Notes under the pieces: model-generated | Told to the model about the DNA's origin: nothing | Database searches by the model: none | The model's input: the letters and a program-made list of their open reading frames with translations, nothing else | Shown: positions 43,851 through 54,989 of the stretch, piece after piece | Numbering within the stretch: position 1 is the stretch's first letter | How the letters are laid out: every line of letters starts with the position of its first letter | From: Styela clava | Taxonomy: Eukaryota; Chordata; Ascidiacea; Stolidobranchia; Styelidae | Direction: 5' to 3' | NCBI RefSeq assembly: GCF_964204865.1 | Contig: NC_135258.1 | Coordinates: 5,881,001 to 5,945,000 of the forward strand | Length of the DNA: 64,000 nucleotides | Position numbers and translations under genes: made by a program

Positions 43851-45455
43851 TCAATTTTTTGAAGCAGTAGCTGAAATTTTTGCTTTAGAAGATTTATTGT
43901 TAACATGTCCTAAGATATGTTTCTGAGCACAGACTTTGATATGAAAATATTTCCCACAATGACCACATTTGTATGGTTTTTTTCCTGCAAAAGCTTGCTC
44001 ATGTTTTTCTAAAGAAGTTTCGTCTGAAAACTCTTTGTTACAGACTTTGCACAAATAAGATTCTTTGGGTACTTCCTCAGTCTGGCCAAACAGCATCAGT
44101 TCATCACCCACTGCGTCAGTATTCAAACTCGCAGGGTCTGGGTTACAAGGTTGATAGGTGAAATGAATTATTTTGACATCATGTGAGTTCTTATGTAAAA
44201 TGAAGTCTGTTTTACTACTGAAGGTTTCTTTACATATAGAACAAGCTATAGGTTTTGCATGAGTTTTCATATGTCTTTCAAGTAAATCTTTGCTGTAAAA
44301 ATTCCTTTTACAATCAATACAGTGAAATGATGCACCAACTCCGTGCTTTCTTAAAACGTGCCGTCTAAGATCACATGCCCTTGCGGCTCTATAGTCACAC
44401 TGAGAACATGGATGGATTCTGTCTTGGGAATGCATGTACACCATGTGTGCCTTCAGAGATGATTTTTGTGTGAAACGATTTTGGCAAGTACTGCATACAA
44501 ATTCCTTCTTGCCTGTATGTATTCTACTGTGATCTGTTAACAAAGTTTTTGAGCTAAATCGCTTCCCACATTCATCACAGTTATATGGTTTTCCTACAGT
44601 ATGCAATCTAATATGCTGAGACCAGGTACTTTTGAGACGTAATCTATGTCCGCAAATGTAACATGGAAATGGTTTTTCCCCGGTATGAATTCTGATATGT
44701 TCTTCCACAATTTCCTTTGAAAAAAACTTTCTGTCACATGTTTTACATGCATAAACAGACTTTATATCAGTATGTTTGATGTTATGTTCGATAAAAGATT
44801 TCTTCGTCTGGAGAGGAACTTCACATACTTTACAACACAAATCTTTATCCATCAACTTATCCATTAGTGCCACCTGCTGTTCAGGGGTAGTCCCATTCAC
44901 GATCTGCTGGTTTTCAGTCAAGACTGGACTACTGTTTTCTGGAGAAACCGTTTCGCCACCACAGCTTATCGCAGTGTTTGAATGAAGTTGTCCGCTATCT
45001 CTCCTTCCATCTCCATCATCAGGATAATGCAAACTCAGATGAATGTCATACGTTTTCTCTCTGGTAAACATTTCTCCACAAATCACACATATTCGTTTGG
45101 AAATACTTTCATGTTTTTTCCTATGATTTGTTAACTTGTTATTGTTTGCAAAAACATTCCCGCATACTTCACATGAATGTGTTTTTTCAACAGCATGTAC
45201 TCTAATGTGATCCACCCATATTTGACTACTTGAAAATCTCTTCCCACATTGATTACATTCAAATGGTTTTTCACCTGTGTGAGCTCTATTATGTTGAATT
45301 AGTTCAGATTGTCTTGAGAAGGTTCTGTGACAAGCATCACATTCATAAGGTCTGAATAAATTTTCATGTAGCTTCGACACAGGGTCAACAGAAGCACATC
45401 CTAGAATGTTGATAGTGGCGACTTGACGAGGTACAGAACCATCGTAAATCGACAT
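43851..45455 (-). CDS. C2H2 zinc-finger protein, 534 aa, 14 fingers
   Basis: Begins MSIYDGSVPRQVATINILG. An acceptor-like TATATTCAG ends 2 nt before the ATG, so the coding exon probably starts there after a 5' non-coding exon. A trans-spliced leader would look the same. Fingers start near residue 35 (ECDACHRTFSRQSELIQH). Four fingers, a spacer of about 50 residues, then eight contiguous fingers, a second spacer, and two more. TGEKP-type linkers occur after several. The 13th finger is degenerate (LEKHEQAFAGKKP lacks the last His). Probably a nuclear sequence-specific DNA-binding protein. It is not an obvious close paralogue of the three genes to its left. Confidence 0.88.
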   Translation of the reverse strand: MSIYDGSVPRQVATINILGCASVDPVSKLHENLFRPYECDACHRTFSRQSELIQHNRAHTGEKPFECNQCGKRFSSSQIWVDHIRVHAVEKTHSCEVCGNVFANNNKLTNHRKKHESISKRICVICGEMFTREKTYDIHLSLHYPDDGDGRRDSGQLHSNTAISCGGETVSPENSSPVLTENQQIVNGTTPEQQVALMDKLMDKDLCCKVCEVPLQTKKSFIEHNIKHTDIKSVYACKTCDRKFFSKEIVEEHIRIHTGEKPFPCYICGHRLRLKSTWSQHIRLHTVGKPYNCDECGKRFSSKTLLTDHSRIHTGKKEFVCSTCQNRFTQKSSLKAHMVYMHSQDRIHPCSQCDYRAARACDLRRHVLRKHGVGASFHCIDCKRNFYSKDLLERHMKTHAKPIACSICKETFSSKTDFILHKNSHDVKIIHFTYQPCNPDPASLNTDAVGDELMLFGQTEEVPKESYLCKVCNKEFSDETSLEKHEQAFAGKKPYKCGHCGKYFHIKVCAQKHILGHVNNKSSKAKISATASKN

Positions 45456-46281
45456 GACTGAATATACAAAAATTATTCAACTCTGTTCCTATATGTATCA
45501 TAAAATCCTAGTAAAATGCACGGTATTTGAAATTAAAATAACTGTAGTTGATGTAATACTGAAAATCTGATGCTGTAAGCTGCAATCTTTTATTCAGTTT
45601 ACTATGTTTTTTTCATAGTTTTTTTAAACTTCATGTATAATTCAGTGTTTATATAGAACAGAATTTGCTCTGAATACTGTTCAAACTTCGATACTCCCAT
45701 ATATGATCAACTATTTTCTTAGAAAATGTCCATTTTTTGGTGATTTTTAAAGTAAAGAAGATTAGTTTAATAAGGCAGACAATAAACAACCTAATAAAAG
45801 AGAAAGGGTAATAAAGATATGGCATTAATCAACAAATATAGTATCATTAAATTAATTATTAAACAAAATGGTGGCAATCAGGTATGTGAAAAAACAGGAA
45901 ATTGAGTATTGAATACGGCCGCACAACATTTACCATCCTTAATAAAATACTTCGACTACTACCGGTAATTTAACACGACATAATGAACGTAAAATTAGAA
46001 AGTTGATTCTAGGGAAATGTATATTGGAACATTATATTTTGATAGTGAAATATAGAGTATTTCATACATCGATAAATTGATATAAAATCTACAATAAAAT
46101 TTCTCAAAAGTATAAAGGTTTAAAAATTATGTTAAAGACTGATAATATGCAGTCTTCAGTAAAAAGTAGTGAAAATTGCAGTAATAAGGTGAAATTGCGA
46201 TAATAATTCACAAAAATTCAAGATATTTCAACACTTGGAGGGATATCCATAGGAAAAAGTGAACTAGCAAGCATATTAACC
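45456..46281. other. Intergenic between the last two zinc-finger genes
   Basis: AT-rich, no frame or repeat recognised apart from the start of the MITE at 46,282. Confidence 0.4.
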
Positions 46282-46498
46282 GGTACTCCCATAGTGTGTA
46301 TGCAAGGTTAGAGTTAGTTAGGCCATAATTTTATTACGAGTTTCCTCATATTAGTTCTATTATGAGTTCGAGGACTTTCTGTGTTAGCCAAGTGAATACA
46401 CCCCCTGCCATAGATTTCAGTCCCTTTACACAACTTGACGTAAAGTGGGCGAACAAAATTTGTTACCTCCATATTGTTACACACACTTCTGGAGCGCG
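46282..46498 (-). mobile_element. Family B MITE at the 3' end of the 378-aa zinc-finger gene
   Basis: Reverse copy from GGTACTCCCATAGTGTGTAT to ACACACACTTCTGGAGCGCG. It contains the AATAAA listed separately. Confidence 0.82.
46330..46335 (-). terminator. Candidate poly(A) signal supplied by a MITE
   Basis: AATAAA on the minus strand within the MITE at 46,282-46,498, about 200 nt after the stop of the 378-aa zinc-finger gene. It is the first canonical hexamer I found downstream. The same A-rich motif (AATAAAATTATGGCC) is part of the MITE consensus elsewhere in the window. Confidence 0.4.
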
Positions 46499-46535
46499 CA
46501 ATCAACTGCACAGAAATCAGTTTGGACATCAGAAC

Positions 46536-47672
46536 CTAAGTTGTTTCTATGGGACGAGAGTAAGAACTGTCAACCCGATGAGAGTCTAAATGACACTTCA
46601 AAGTTGTGGCGTTGAAAAATTCCTTGTTACAGATTGCACATTTTAAAGATTTATTACCAGAACAAGATTTACTGCCTGAATTTGAGTTTATTTCTGACTC
46701 TGCTGTGCTCCAAACACCATGAATCTTCGTATGAGATCTTAAATGAGAATTTCTAATGAACCTTTTGTCACACATATTACATTGAAAAGGTTTATCACCA
46801 GTATGAATTTTTGTATGATCACGTAAATGTGAGGCTTTCAAAAATCGTTTACCACATTTTAAACATTGAAACGGTTTTTCGTCAACATGTATTTTTGAAT
46901 GATCTTTGAGATGAGAATCATCACAAAAACTTTTCTCACATTTGGGGCAAGTTACAGGTTTTTCTATAGCGTGTATTCTCATATGTTTCCTCAATACCGA
47001 TAACTGTGTAAACTGTTTTAAACAAACCAAGCACATATGTGGTTTTTCACCAGTATGTAGTCGTAAGTGGTTTTTTAATGTACTTGAATGAGCAAAAGCT
47101 CTTCCACAAGTTCCACATATAAATGGTTTTTCTCCTGTATGCACCACCATATGATTTTTTAAGGTAGCAGGATGCGCAAATTTTTTGTCACAATGTTCAC
47201 AAGCATATGGTTTTTCACCAGTATGTACATGAAGATGATGATCAAAACTAAATTTGTCACGAAACTCTTTTCGACATGTTCCACAACTATATTGCTTATC
47301 TCCGGTATGTGCCCTTCGTCGATGCCGCACTCGTTTCACGCTGTCAGAAAACAGTTTTCCACACCACTCACAAGCATATCCACCAGATACATTTCTGGCC
47401 CTTGCTTGATCAATTAATTGTCTCGATATCACATCAGAAGTTGATTTAGAATCACTTTGTGAAATAAATTCTCTTTGATATTGAACTTCAACAATATTGA
47501 CGACCTCTGATTCTTGACCTTTAACCCCATCTAACTTCGAAACCAAATCGTTAGCTGATTTAGAGTTAGTGGCCGTAACATTAAACACGTATTCCTTAAT
47601 CCCATTTTGAAGTTTGATATCAGAATGGGTCCAATTCTGAGAATTGAGCGTCGTTGTTACATCGAGAGACAT
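46536..47672 (-). CDS. C2H2 zinc-finger protein, 378 aa, 9 fingers
   Basis: ATG at 47672 (MSLDVTTTLNSQNWTH); the four codons before it only extend the frame from a GTG. About 100 residues without fingers, then eight contiguous C2H2 fingers from YACEWCGKLFSDS to CDKRFIRNSHLRSH with TGEKP/TGDKP linkers. A last separate finger follows (CAICNKEFFNATTLKCH). All Cys and His ligands are present. This regular array is typical of metazoan transcriptional regulators; the target is unknown. Its 3' end lies 38 bp from a MITE at 46,282-46,498. Confidence 0.9.
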   Translation of the reverse strand: MSLDVTTTLNSQNWTHSDIKLQNGIKEYVFNVTATNSKSANDLVSKLDGVKGQESEVVNIVEVQYQREFISQSDSKSTSDVISRQLIDQARARNVSGGYACEWCGKLFSDSVKRVRHRRRAHTGDKQYSCGTCRKEFRDKFSFDHHLHVHTGEKPYACEHCDKKFAHPATLKNHMVVHTGEKPFICGTCGRAFAHSSTLKNHLRLHTGEKPHMCLVCLKQFTQLSVLRKHMRIHAIEKPVTCPKCEKSFCDDSHLKDHSKIHVDEKPFQCLKCGKRFLKASHLRDHTKIHTGDKPFQCNMCDKRFIRNSHLRSHTKIHGVWSTAESEINSNSGSKSCSGNKSLKCAICNKEFFNATTLKCHLDSHRVDSSYSRPIETT

Positions 47673-48629
47673 TGCAATAACCACATACTATGAATGCCAA
47701 GAACCAGAAATATAATGAGAAAAATTACAACAATTATTAAACATATCAATACACCTCTGAGAATGTGTAGTTTGGTAGGGACAATGGAGTTTTGTCATTT
47801 AAATGACGCTGAAGTCAAGTTTACCATAATAGATGGACCTTAATAAGCTCCTAACTATCTTATTTTTCACATTCATAATTTTGTAATACACGGTATAAAT
47901 ATTAGAATCTATTTCTCTCACTTTACAGCTAATAATTTTTTTAAATTCAATTTGTAATACTAATTAATAAGTTTCAAATTGAATTCGTATATTCAAAAGA
48001 TAAATTTCAAAATTTAGGCTGATGTTTCCGGTAGTGGTACAGTATTGTATGGAGCAAAGGCCTGACTACGGAGCTTACAATATTTCTCTGGACACCGGGC
48101 CATTGTAATTTAAAACCGTCTACGCAGCCCTAGCGCATCATGCTTAGTTTTAGAAACACACCTCAATGATCAACCTATAAGACTCTGCAAATTGTATAAA
48201 AAATTTTCTTGTCTAAAACTACATAACCAATGGTTTAAATTGGATACTTTCGCAAAACTGAAGGGCAAATTAAAAAAAAAATGATTCAGTCGTTTCGCTT
48301 AATTTAAAGTAGAACAAGATGGAGATTACTGTTTATGTAATTATCCGTAATTAATATCCGTAGAAACCCTTTATATTGATTTTTAAAAATATTATAGAAA
48401 CTTTTTTGTTTGTTGCCATGCACACCCCGGCTATATCAGTGCGGTAAACTAAGTTCAAAATTCCTCGTAGCATGCAGTACACTAAACGTGAATAAACATG
48501 GGTCAGGGTTAGCATGTGTAACAAACAATAAAGTGCAAAGAAGTTTATAAGTTCAAGCTGTTATTTCTGCTATTGACATTATCTTAATAATTATAACAGT
48601 AAAATTTTATTTTGACTCCATAATACAGT
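47673..48629. other. 5' flank of the 378-aa gene, no further gene
   Basis: The minus strand has an acceptor-like GGCATTCATAG about 20 nt before the ATG. Nothing else identified. Confidence 0.4.
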
Positions 48630-48915
48630 AACGAGAATATCGGTCAGAGACCGAAGACTTATCGATCGAAAGTTAGGGGATCCCCAAAACAGCGCTCTTA
48701 CGCCATAGCGACACCTTGTGTCCCATCACTAATTAATTAATAACTTGCTAATTATACGACATAATTCATCCAAAATCAATAGGCTTCTGGTCCGACATAT
48801 GATGAATGCACATGCAAAATCTGGAGCAGATTCAATCTCGCTTTCGTGAGATAATAGCGTGCATCTAACAGACAGACATACAGACAAATACCTATTAAGA
48901 TACCCTAATTAAAAT
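48630..48915 (-). mobile_element. Family C MITE, reverse
   Basis: Begins ACGAGAATATCGGTCAGAGA and ACTTATCGATCG, then GGTCCGACATATGATGAATG, CAGACAAATACCTATTAAGA and ends ATTAAAATCGATAATGAG. Confidence 0.8.
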
Positions 48916-49560
48916 CGATAATGAGCTTTAAAGAAACAATAAAAAAATTTCTAAATATGAAATAAGTAAAACCTATTAGCTATTACAGAATCAAGAGAGC
49001 AGAAAATCTTAAAACGTACAGATTTTAGATTAAAGGCAGAAAGTTGTTGTCAAAAGAACTCACTGTGTTAACTCACCAAACAGTATTAGGTTAATTAAAA
49101 CATGCATTTGATAATGGGTGTCATGTTTCCCAGATTAATAGATTGCAGAATTTTAACATACAGACATATCAAAGTATGTATAAAGATTCACATAATAATA
49201 CTATGTTTGCTGATCAAAAAGCTTAATGGGATATTAAAACCCTGAAACCAATTCTCAAGGAAGTCCTGATCCTCTTTTTTGTGCCAAATAAATTCCAATG
49301 ACCAACGGAATTTTCGTATTGAGATTTTAGAATGGAATTATTATATTATGAATACCGGTAAATTTTATTTGTTTCCATGTTTCAGTTTTTTAATTTAAAT
49401 CCCATTCCCCCCAATATACTGATATATATGAATAGTATAATAAATATCCAAACAGAAACAAATTCATACCATTACCATGATGTCATTAATTTAAATTCCA
49501 ATATTATGTCCACAGGAGTTGTGTTTATCCACATGTAATCCAATCAGTTTTATATTAGTT

Positions 49561-50862
49561 ACCGTATTTCCTGACGAATAAGTCGCTTTTCTATACCCAA
49601 ATTTTGGGATTGCAATTTGTGAAAATCATCAATTGTTTATGTCATCGTGATGTCTTATTTAAGCCGTAAACATCTTTTATTTCAGCTTTTATTCTCCCTA
49701 AATCACAAATTTCTTTAGTATATGTTTTGTGCCACGAGGACGACGATAATTACTTTATTGTTCTCAAACAACCATGTCACTTGTGAGATACGAGTTATTA
49801 CATGATCATGTGTGACGAGATGCTAAGATAAATAAAGGAGCGAATACGTGACCCAGATTTTCTTGGTTGAAAAGCGGTATTATAAAAAAATCAAAACAAA
49901 ATGGAAAACATCATTTAGGTTTTATTTTAGGATGGCCCGTGACAGATTTAAGATGATTTTTTAGACATTGCAAAACGCAAGAACATTTTGTGTTCTATAT
50001 CTACAAACGGGATCTGATGCGACTATGATATCTATATGTATGTATAATAAGTATTGTATATCCAATTCATTTTTTGAAATAAATTTACTCTGTGGGATAT
50101 TATCGCTGACTTTTTTTAGGGTGATATCCTAAAATAATGAGTGACAGCATTGCGATGGAGCGGAATAAGTGTTGCAGCAACAGCGATGTTTTTAATTGGA
50201 ATAAATACGAATCAAAACAACAAATAATCGTACATGGATCGTACATGGATACATGTCCATGGATTGCGTTGATATTTTGGAATAGTGATACTATTAATGT
50301 TGTCGCAATCGCAGATTAAGTTGATCACAATTAAATTAATGAGGCAACACGTTTCATTTCGTGGAGATTTCGAGGTGATGAAGATGTATGTTTGATATAA
50401 TATACACTTTATATGTATATTTTTTGTCCTTAAGTGTACTTCCTGAGATTTTATAGCAGATCTTGAGATTTTTATACTGACGATAACAAACTCGCAAGAG
50501 CGCAAAAATATGTATGCAAACTAAAATTATCAGGCGGTTTATCTCACATTATTATGTCCACAGATTGCCAATCGCAGGTTACGTTGAGCACAATTATATT
50601 AAAATTGAAAGGCAGTCTGAAATCCTGTAGTTGTCGTGGATTGAATATTACGCAACATGGAAATATCATTATGGGCTATTTGAACAAATGCGCAAACGGC
50701 GCGACCGCTCAGAAGCCATTGCATGATAATTTTAGATTCCGATTTTGATGTGATTTCACTTCTCGTCTCATTGGGAGATTATATGCAAAAACCCATTTTT
50801 TCGGGTTTAAAAACGAACCTCATCTTATTTATCGGGTGGACTTATTCGCCTGAAAATACGGT
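49561..50862. mobile_element. 1.3-kb element with ACCGTATTT ends
   Basis: Left ACCGTATTTCCTGACGAATA + AGTC, right is the inverse of ACCGTATTTTCAGGCGAATA + AGTC. The interior has no transposase frame. The ends resemble those of family F. Confidence 0.75.
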
Positions 50863-51725
50863 ATACCATTTAGCATAAAAAATGTAACCAGAGAACAAAA
50901 ATTAGACAAAGAATAAAGAAAACACCAAGCTCTTATCTTGGGTTTTCCTATTTACCACCTACGGTATGTCTCATACATCTCCATCTAATGAAAATGATGT
51001 CTGGATGTACAAATTATAAAATTGAATTAGCTTTCACAGGATATTAAGCATACCTACTTGGCGTTGCATAGAAACTTACATATGTACGTCATGATTGACC
51101 TACAGTATGTATTAATCATCAATGTGCTCATATAACAATAATACATTTCTTTCACTTGTTTTTAGTAAATTCAGAAATATAAGATTCCTATCAATTTACA
51201 CTTCTGCACTTGTAAAGAACAATCCACAAAATGGCAAAAAACACAGACAGACAGAAGGCCGCATTATAATTAAACAATTATTTCAATTTATTCACATTGA
51301 CCATTTTGCAATAGGTACCGGTACCGTCCCTTCAGACCTTACGATAACGATACTACCATAGAACCGTACCGGCCATTCGTGACTATATTCAGTTACCGGT
51401 ACCTGCTGACCGGTACGCCTACGGTACCTCAATCAGTGAATGTCTGTTAGTTTTATTTTATGATTCTCTTTTATAAAGTCGGCCTATTTAATATCGATAC
51501 CGTATATATGGTTTATATAATAATAATAATTGCGGAACCACAATGTCAGATGCAAAATTACAAAACAGAAAAACGTTGAGGGTACGGCATCAGATATGCA
51601 AGCCAAAAGCCACGGCGCAAAATAACGCGCGAATCGTTATCAAAGATGAGCGGAGTCAAATTACCGAACTTTAAAAATCCGCAAGAATCCGGATAAAAAT
51701 CCGAGTCGTTCTCCAAAAAAACAAT
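50863..51725. other. Intergenic with GGTACCGGTACC-rich stretch
   Basis: 51,315-51,430 contains many overlapping (C)CGGTACC palindromes, probably a decayed element end. No gene. Confidence 0.4.
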
Positions 51726-52019
51726 TACCGTATTTGCTCGTTTAATAGCCCGGGCGCTTATTTATTTAGACATACTCACTAACCGGGACCTTATTCAAAC
51801 CGGCCCTTATTCAAGCAGGGGCGCTTGTTATTTTTAAAGTAAAATTACACACAAAAATACCGGTAGATAAGATCGATCGTACCAATCCACAAAAAAAACT
51901 TTTACAACGGGCGGGTATTCAAGCACCGGCCCTTATTTATTTTTATGTCCTGTTCACACGGGCGGCTATTCAAACGGGCCCTTAATCAAGACCGGGCGTT
52001 AAAACGAGCATATACGGTA
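51726..52019. mobile_element. 294-bp MITE with TACCGTAT ends and internal GGGC(T)TTATT repeats
   Basis: Ends TACCGTATTTGCTCGTTTAA and the inverse of TACCGTATATGCTCGTTTTA. The interior repeats variants of CCGGCCCTTATTCAA in both orientations. Confidence 0.8.
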
Positions 52020-52711
52020 TTCGAAATTATACCCTGTGATCGAATTGACTATGTCTACTTTAGATATAAATTTGCATCCACTGAAGTCGAATATATACAA
52101 CAAGTATGTACTGATATGAATGGCGTAATTTATCACACTGATAAATTTATTGAAACCTCAGTAGCTATTGCCTATCCAGTATTCTTAGGCCCCTTAATTT
52201 AGAGACAGTGTAAAAAATGACGGAATATCAACAAAACGAACCCACCGAACATATTTTTTAACAAAAGTACATAAAAAAGGAGGCTAATCAAACCATATCC
52301 GAACACCCAGAGATTGATTGATTGCGATTGATCTCGGTGCCTTCGCGGGATGAGGTAGTCTTGCGCGGAAAAAGCTCCCTATTCTCTTTTTTCGTGAGCG
52401 GTAATTCTCGTTTTATACTTTTTCCACAAAATCAATAACGAAAATCATTTTTCCAATCAATCATTCTATTTCGGTTCCCTGAAATAAACAACACACGAAG
52501 TGAACAGTCAAACAAAATTCCGAGATACTTGGGAGGCTAGCATTTAAAATAAAGTTAAAAAGCTTTCAAGTACCACCCACCTGAAAAATATTAATAATAA
52601 AAGCACACAAAACACCGAAAGCTTAGGATATATTGCACCCGAAAGCCTAGGATATATTGCTTGATTATAATACCAGAAGGGTCATATGCACAAGAAATGC
52701 ATACTATAATG

Positions 52712-53115
52712 CAGGAGTGTGCAAACTGCGGCCCGAGGACCAAATGCGAAACGAGTTTTCAGTGTAGGTAACCTGTTACATGCGAGCAATTCCAATTCTT
52801 TTGCGTCGCAAAGCCTATACCAGTACCTGAATGTCACTGTCATATCAGCAAAACTAGCTACCAAAATACATGATGTTATAAACTTTATAATATAAAGCGT
52901 GTTTCTCACTGAAACTGTTCAGAGTCGGTGTGACAATAAATCTGAATAAAAATTTTCTTCAAGGACCTCTAATAATGCCGTAAGATCAATACAAAAAAGA
53001 AACAATTTTTTGTGCGTTCAACTACTAGAAAAGCTATCTCAAATAAAGATGCGGTCGGTGGTTTTACCCAGTTACTTGTATCTGGCCCTTCTATAATAAA
53101 GGTTGCACACCCTCA
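52712..53115. mobile_element. hAT-like MITE
   Basis: Left CAGGAGTGTGCAAACTGCGG, right is the inverse of TGAGGGTGTGCAACC. Flanks CTATAATG / TCATAATG are roughly duplicated. Same family as 646-980. Confidence 0.7.
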
Positions 53116-53269
53116 CTCATAATGTAATAATTGTTTTTCAATTTTTTCATCGACGTAAATTCAGCATACATTGGAAGCAGAGTATTTGATTATTTCATTA
53201 ATCTGAGACTGACTCCTTCCTGCCAAGGACAAGGATGTTGGACAACGACACTCGTAGGGTCATATTTTA

Positions 53270-53396
53270 TGGGCTTTATTGTTGCGATTTGATTGTGTTT
53301 GCAAGATTCGTGCGGAACAATTCAACATACTCTGAGTGGGTTCGAATCCCGTGGGAGATAATTATGCAACAACGGGTAAGCTATACAGGATACGGG
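53270..53396 (+). repeat. SINE head fragment with intact B box
   Basis: GGTTCGAATCC at 53,339-53,349, then CGTGGGAGATAATTATGC, as in other SINE copies. The A-box side is not recognisable. It is cut by the MITE at 53,397. Confidence 0.6.
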
Positions 53397-53881
53397 CAGT
53401 GATGGAATTCAACCGGTTTGCACCGGTTCTATAGAAACGTCTCACGGAATTTTACGAGATCAGCGAACCGGTTAAAAATGTTTGAAGTAAAAACTGCTAA
53501 AATTTCAAAAAAAATTTTTTTCTCTGATGAAGATTTTTTGTGTTTATTTTCATTATAGAATAACAGCATTCTTTTTCTATAGAATATCAACATTCAAGCA
53601 TGCGTTTTCAGTAGATCATACACCTTCAGGTTTTTAAGTTCATTATCAACGAGTATATAATATATACAGCAATATAGACAATCCTCAACATCATCAAAAA
53701 TTTCGATGCTATTTTTGACATAATGATGCTTACTTAACCATTATTTTGGAATGTTAATTGGGAAGTAATTGAAAATAATCAGTTTATTTGCTAAAAAATA
53801 TGACTTTTTGTAACAGAACCGGCTAAAAAATATGTCTTTTGTGATGGAACCGGCTGACAAAATATTTGAATCTCACCACTG
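53397..53881. mobile_element. 485-bp hAT-like MITE with perfect 8-bp duplication
   Basis: Ends CAGTGATGGAATTCAACCGG and the inverse of CAGTGGTGAGATTCAAATAT. Flanked by GATACGGG on both sides. Subterminal AACCGG(T/C) motifs are at both ends. Confidence 0.92.
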
Positions 53882-54170
53882 GATACGGGTATGCGAAATG
53901 TAACAATACACTACTAATACCAGCCTTCACAATGTCATGAACACATGGAAGACGGTCATAACGATGTCATACAAACGTGTTCCCACGAATAAAAATTATA
54001 CAGCGCATTTTCGATGAAACATCAGATGGTCCAGTAGTACAAGCGATTTTTTCGTGTGTGACAAGAAGTTAAATTTTAACAACAAGAACAACGACATAAT
54101 AACAAAACACGATCCATATGTCCATTTCGTGTCCAACAAACACTTATTAAGTTGAGATTAACTATTAAAC

Positions 54171-54280
54171 CTTCACGCAATGTCGATCCCATTGGTCACC
54201 ATAATGGCCTTTGTGCGTCTTCGTTCCTTCAATGTCTCTCTGATTGACCTTTGTAACAGGGACCACACCAACAGGACATT
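54171..54280 (-). pseudogene. Orphan copy of FAAH exon 10
   Basis: On the minus strand this reads CPVGVVPVTKVNQRDIEGTK and KTHKGHYGDQWDRHCVK, followed by GTTTAATAGTTAAT. The last matches the first bases of the intron after FAAH exon 10, so it is a genomic, not a retro-copied, fragment. By eye there are about 15 differences over 108 bases, no indel and no stop. The 5' end breaks off near the Cys codon, before the acceptor. No neighbouring FAAH exon was seen within several kb on either side. Confidence 0.85.
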
Positions 54281-54615
54281 TTTACGATGAAGGCAGGCCG
54301 TAACTCATATTTGCTATTTATTTATCCAACTAGTTGCTTTCCAAGAGATCATAGCTGGAATCGAAGTTATTTTTTTAAAATTGAGTTGGAGTCAAAACTT
54401 TTCTTAACCTGTAGTCCCAGTAAAATCTTGATTCAACCGCAGTCAGACTTGATTCCATCGTCTATCTATATAGTACTGATGCTCACACCAATTGGAAGCA
54501 TGTCGCTTGATAAAAAAAAAAGGTAAGAGACATAGATAGTTTATTTTGAAAACTCCATAACAAACATAAATTAAAAATGGAGAATTCTGGAGAGCAAGCA
54601 AAACCTATAAAAAAG

Positions 54616-54725
54616 GGACCTCCATAAGTATGTACACCAAGATGGCGCACAACCTGAACATAGTATGTGTATCAGGTTAGGGTTCAGGTTGTGCGCCATC
54701 TTGGTGCACATACTTCGGGAGCGCC
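54616..54725. mobile_element. Palindromic MITE (family A) with perfect 8-bp duplication
   Basis: 110 bp, near-perfect hairpin: ACCAAGATGGCGCACAACCT against AGGTTGTGCGCCATCTTGGT. Flanked by TAAAAAAG on both sides. The arms are the best conserved of all copies, so it is probably the youngest. Confidence 0.93.
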
Positions 54726-54989
54726 TAAAAAAGTTTAAAACATGAGAAGTATCTCATGTGCCTGCCCGCCAGCACGCACACACACAAGCCCAATTAAATA
54801 AGGCAACAAAACACACGATAGTATTAAACTTTCGGGCTGTTGTACTTTGAACACTTACGTTTAAATAAACGCTTAAATAGTTGGGATTGTTGAAATTGTT
54901 CAGTACAAATTAAAGAAGACCAAAAGTGAGAAAATTTATTCACCTTGCTATAGTGAAATTTTGTAAGGATAACAAATCAACAAAAATAT

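Noticed and set aside
48840-48910. Minisatellite of CAGACAGACA
   Set aside because: It is the internal TTTGTCTGTCTG segment common to all family C MITEs, not an independent array.
53339-53349. tRNA gene by B box
   Set aside because: No matching A box or cloverleaf; the surrounding sequence is SINE-like.
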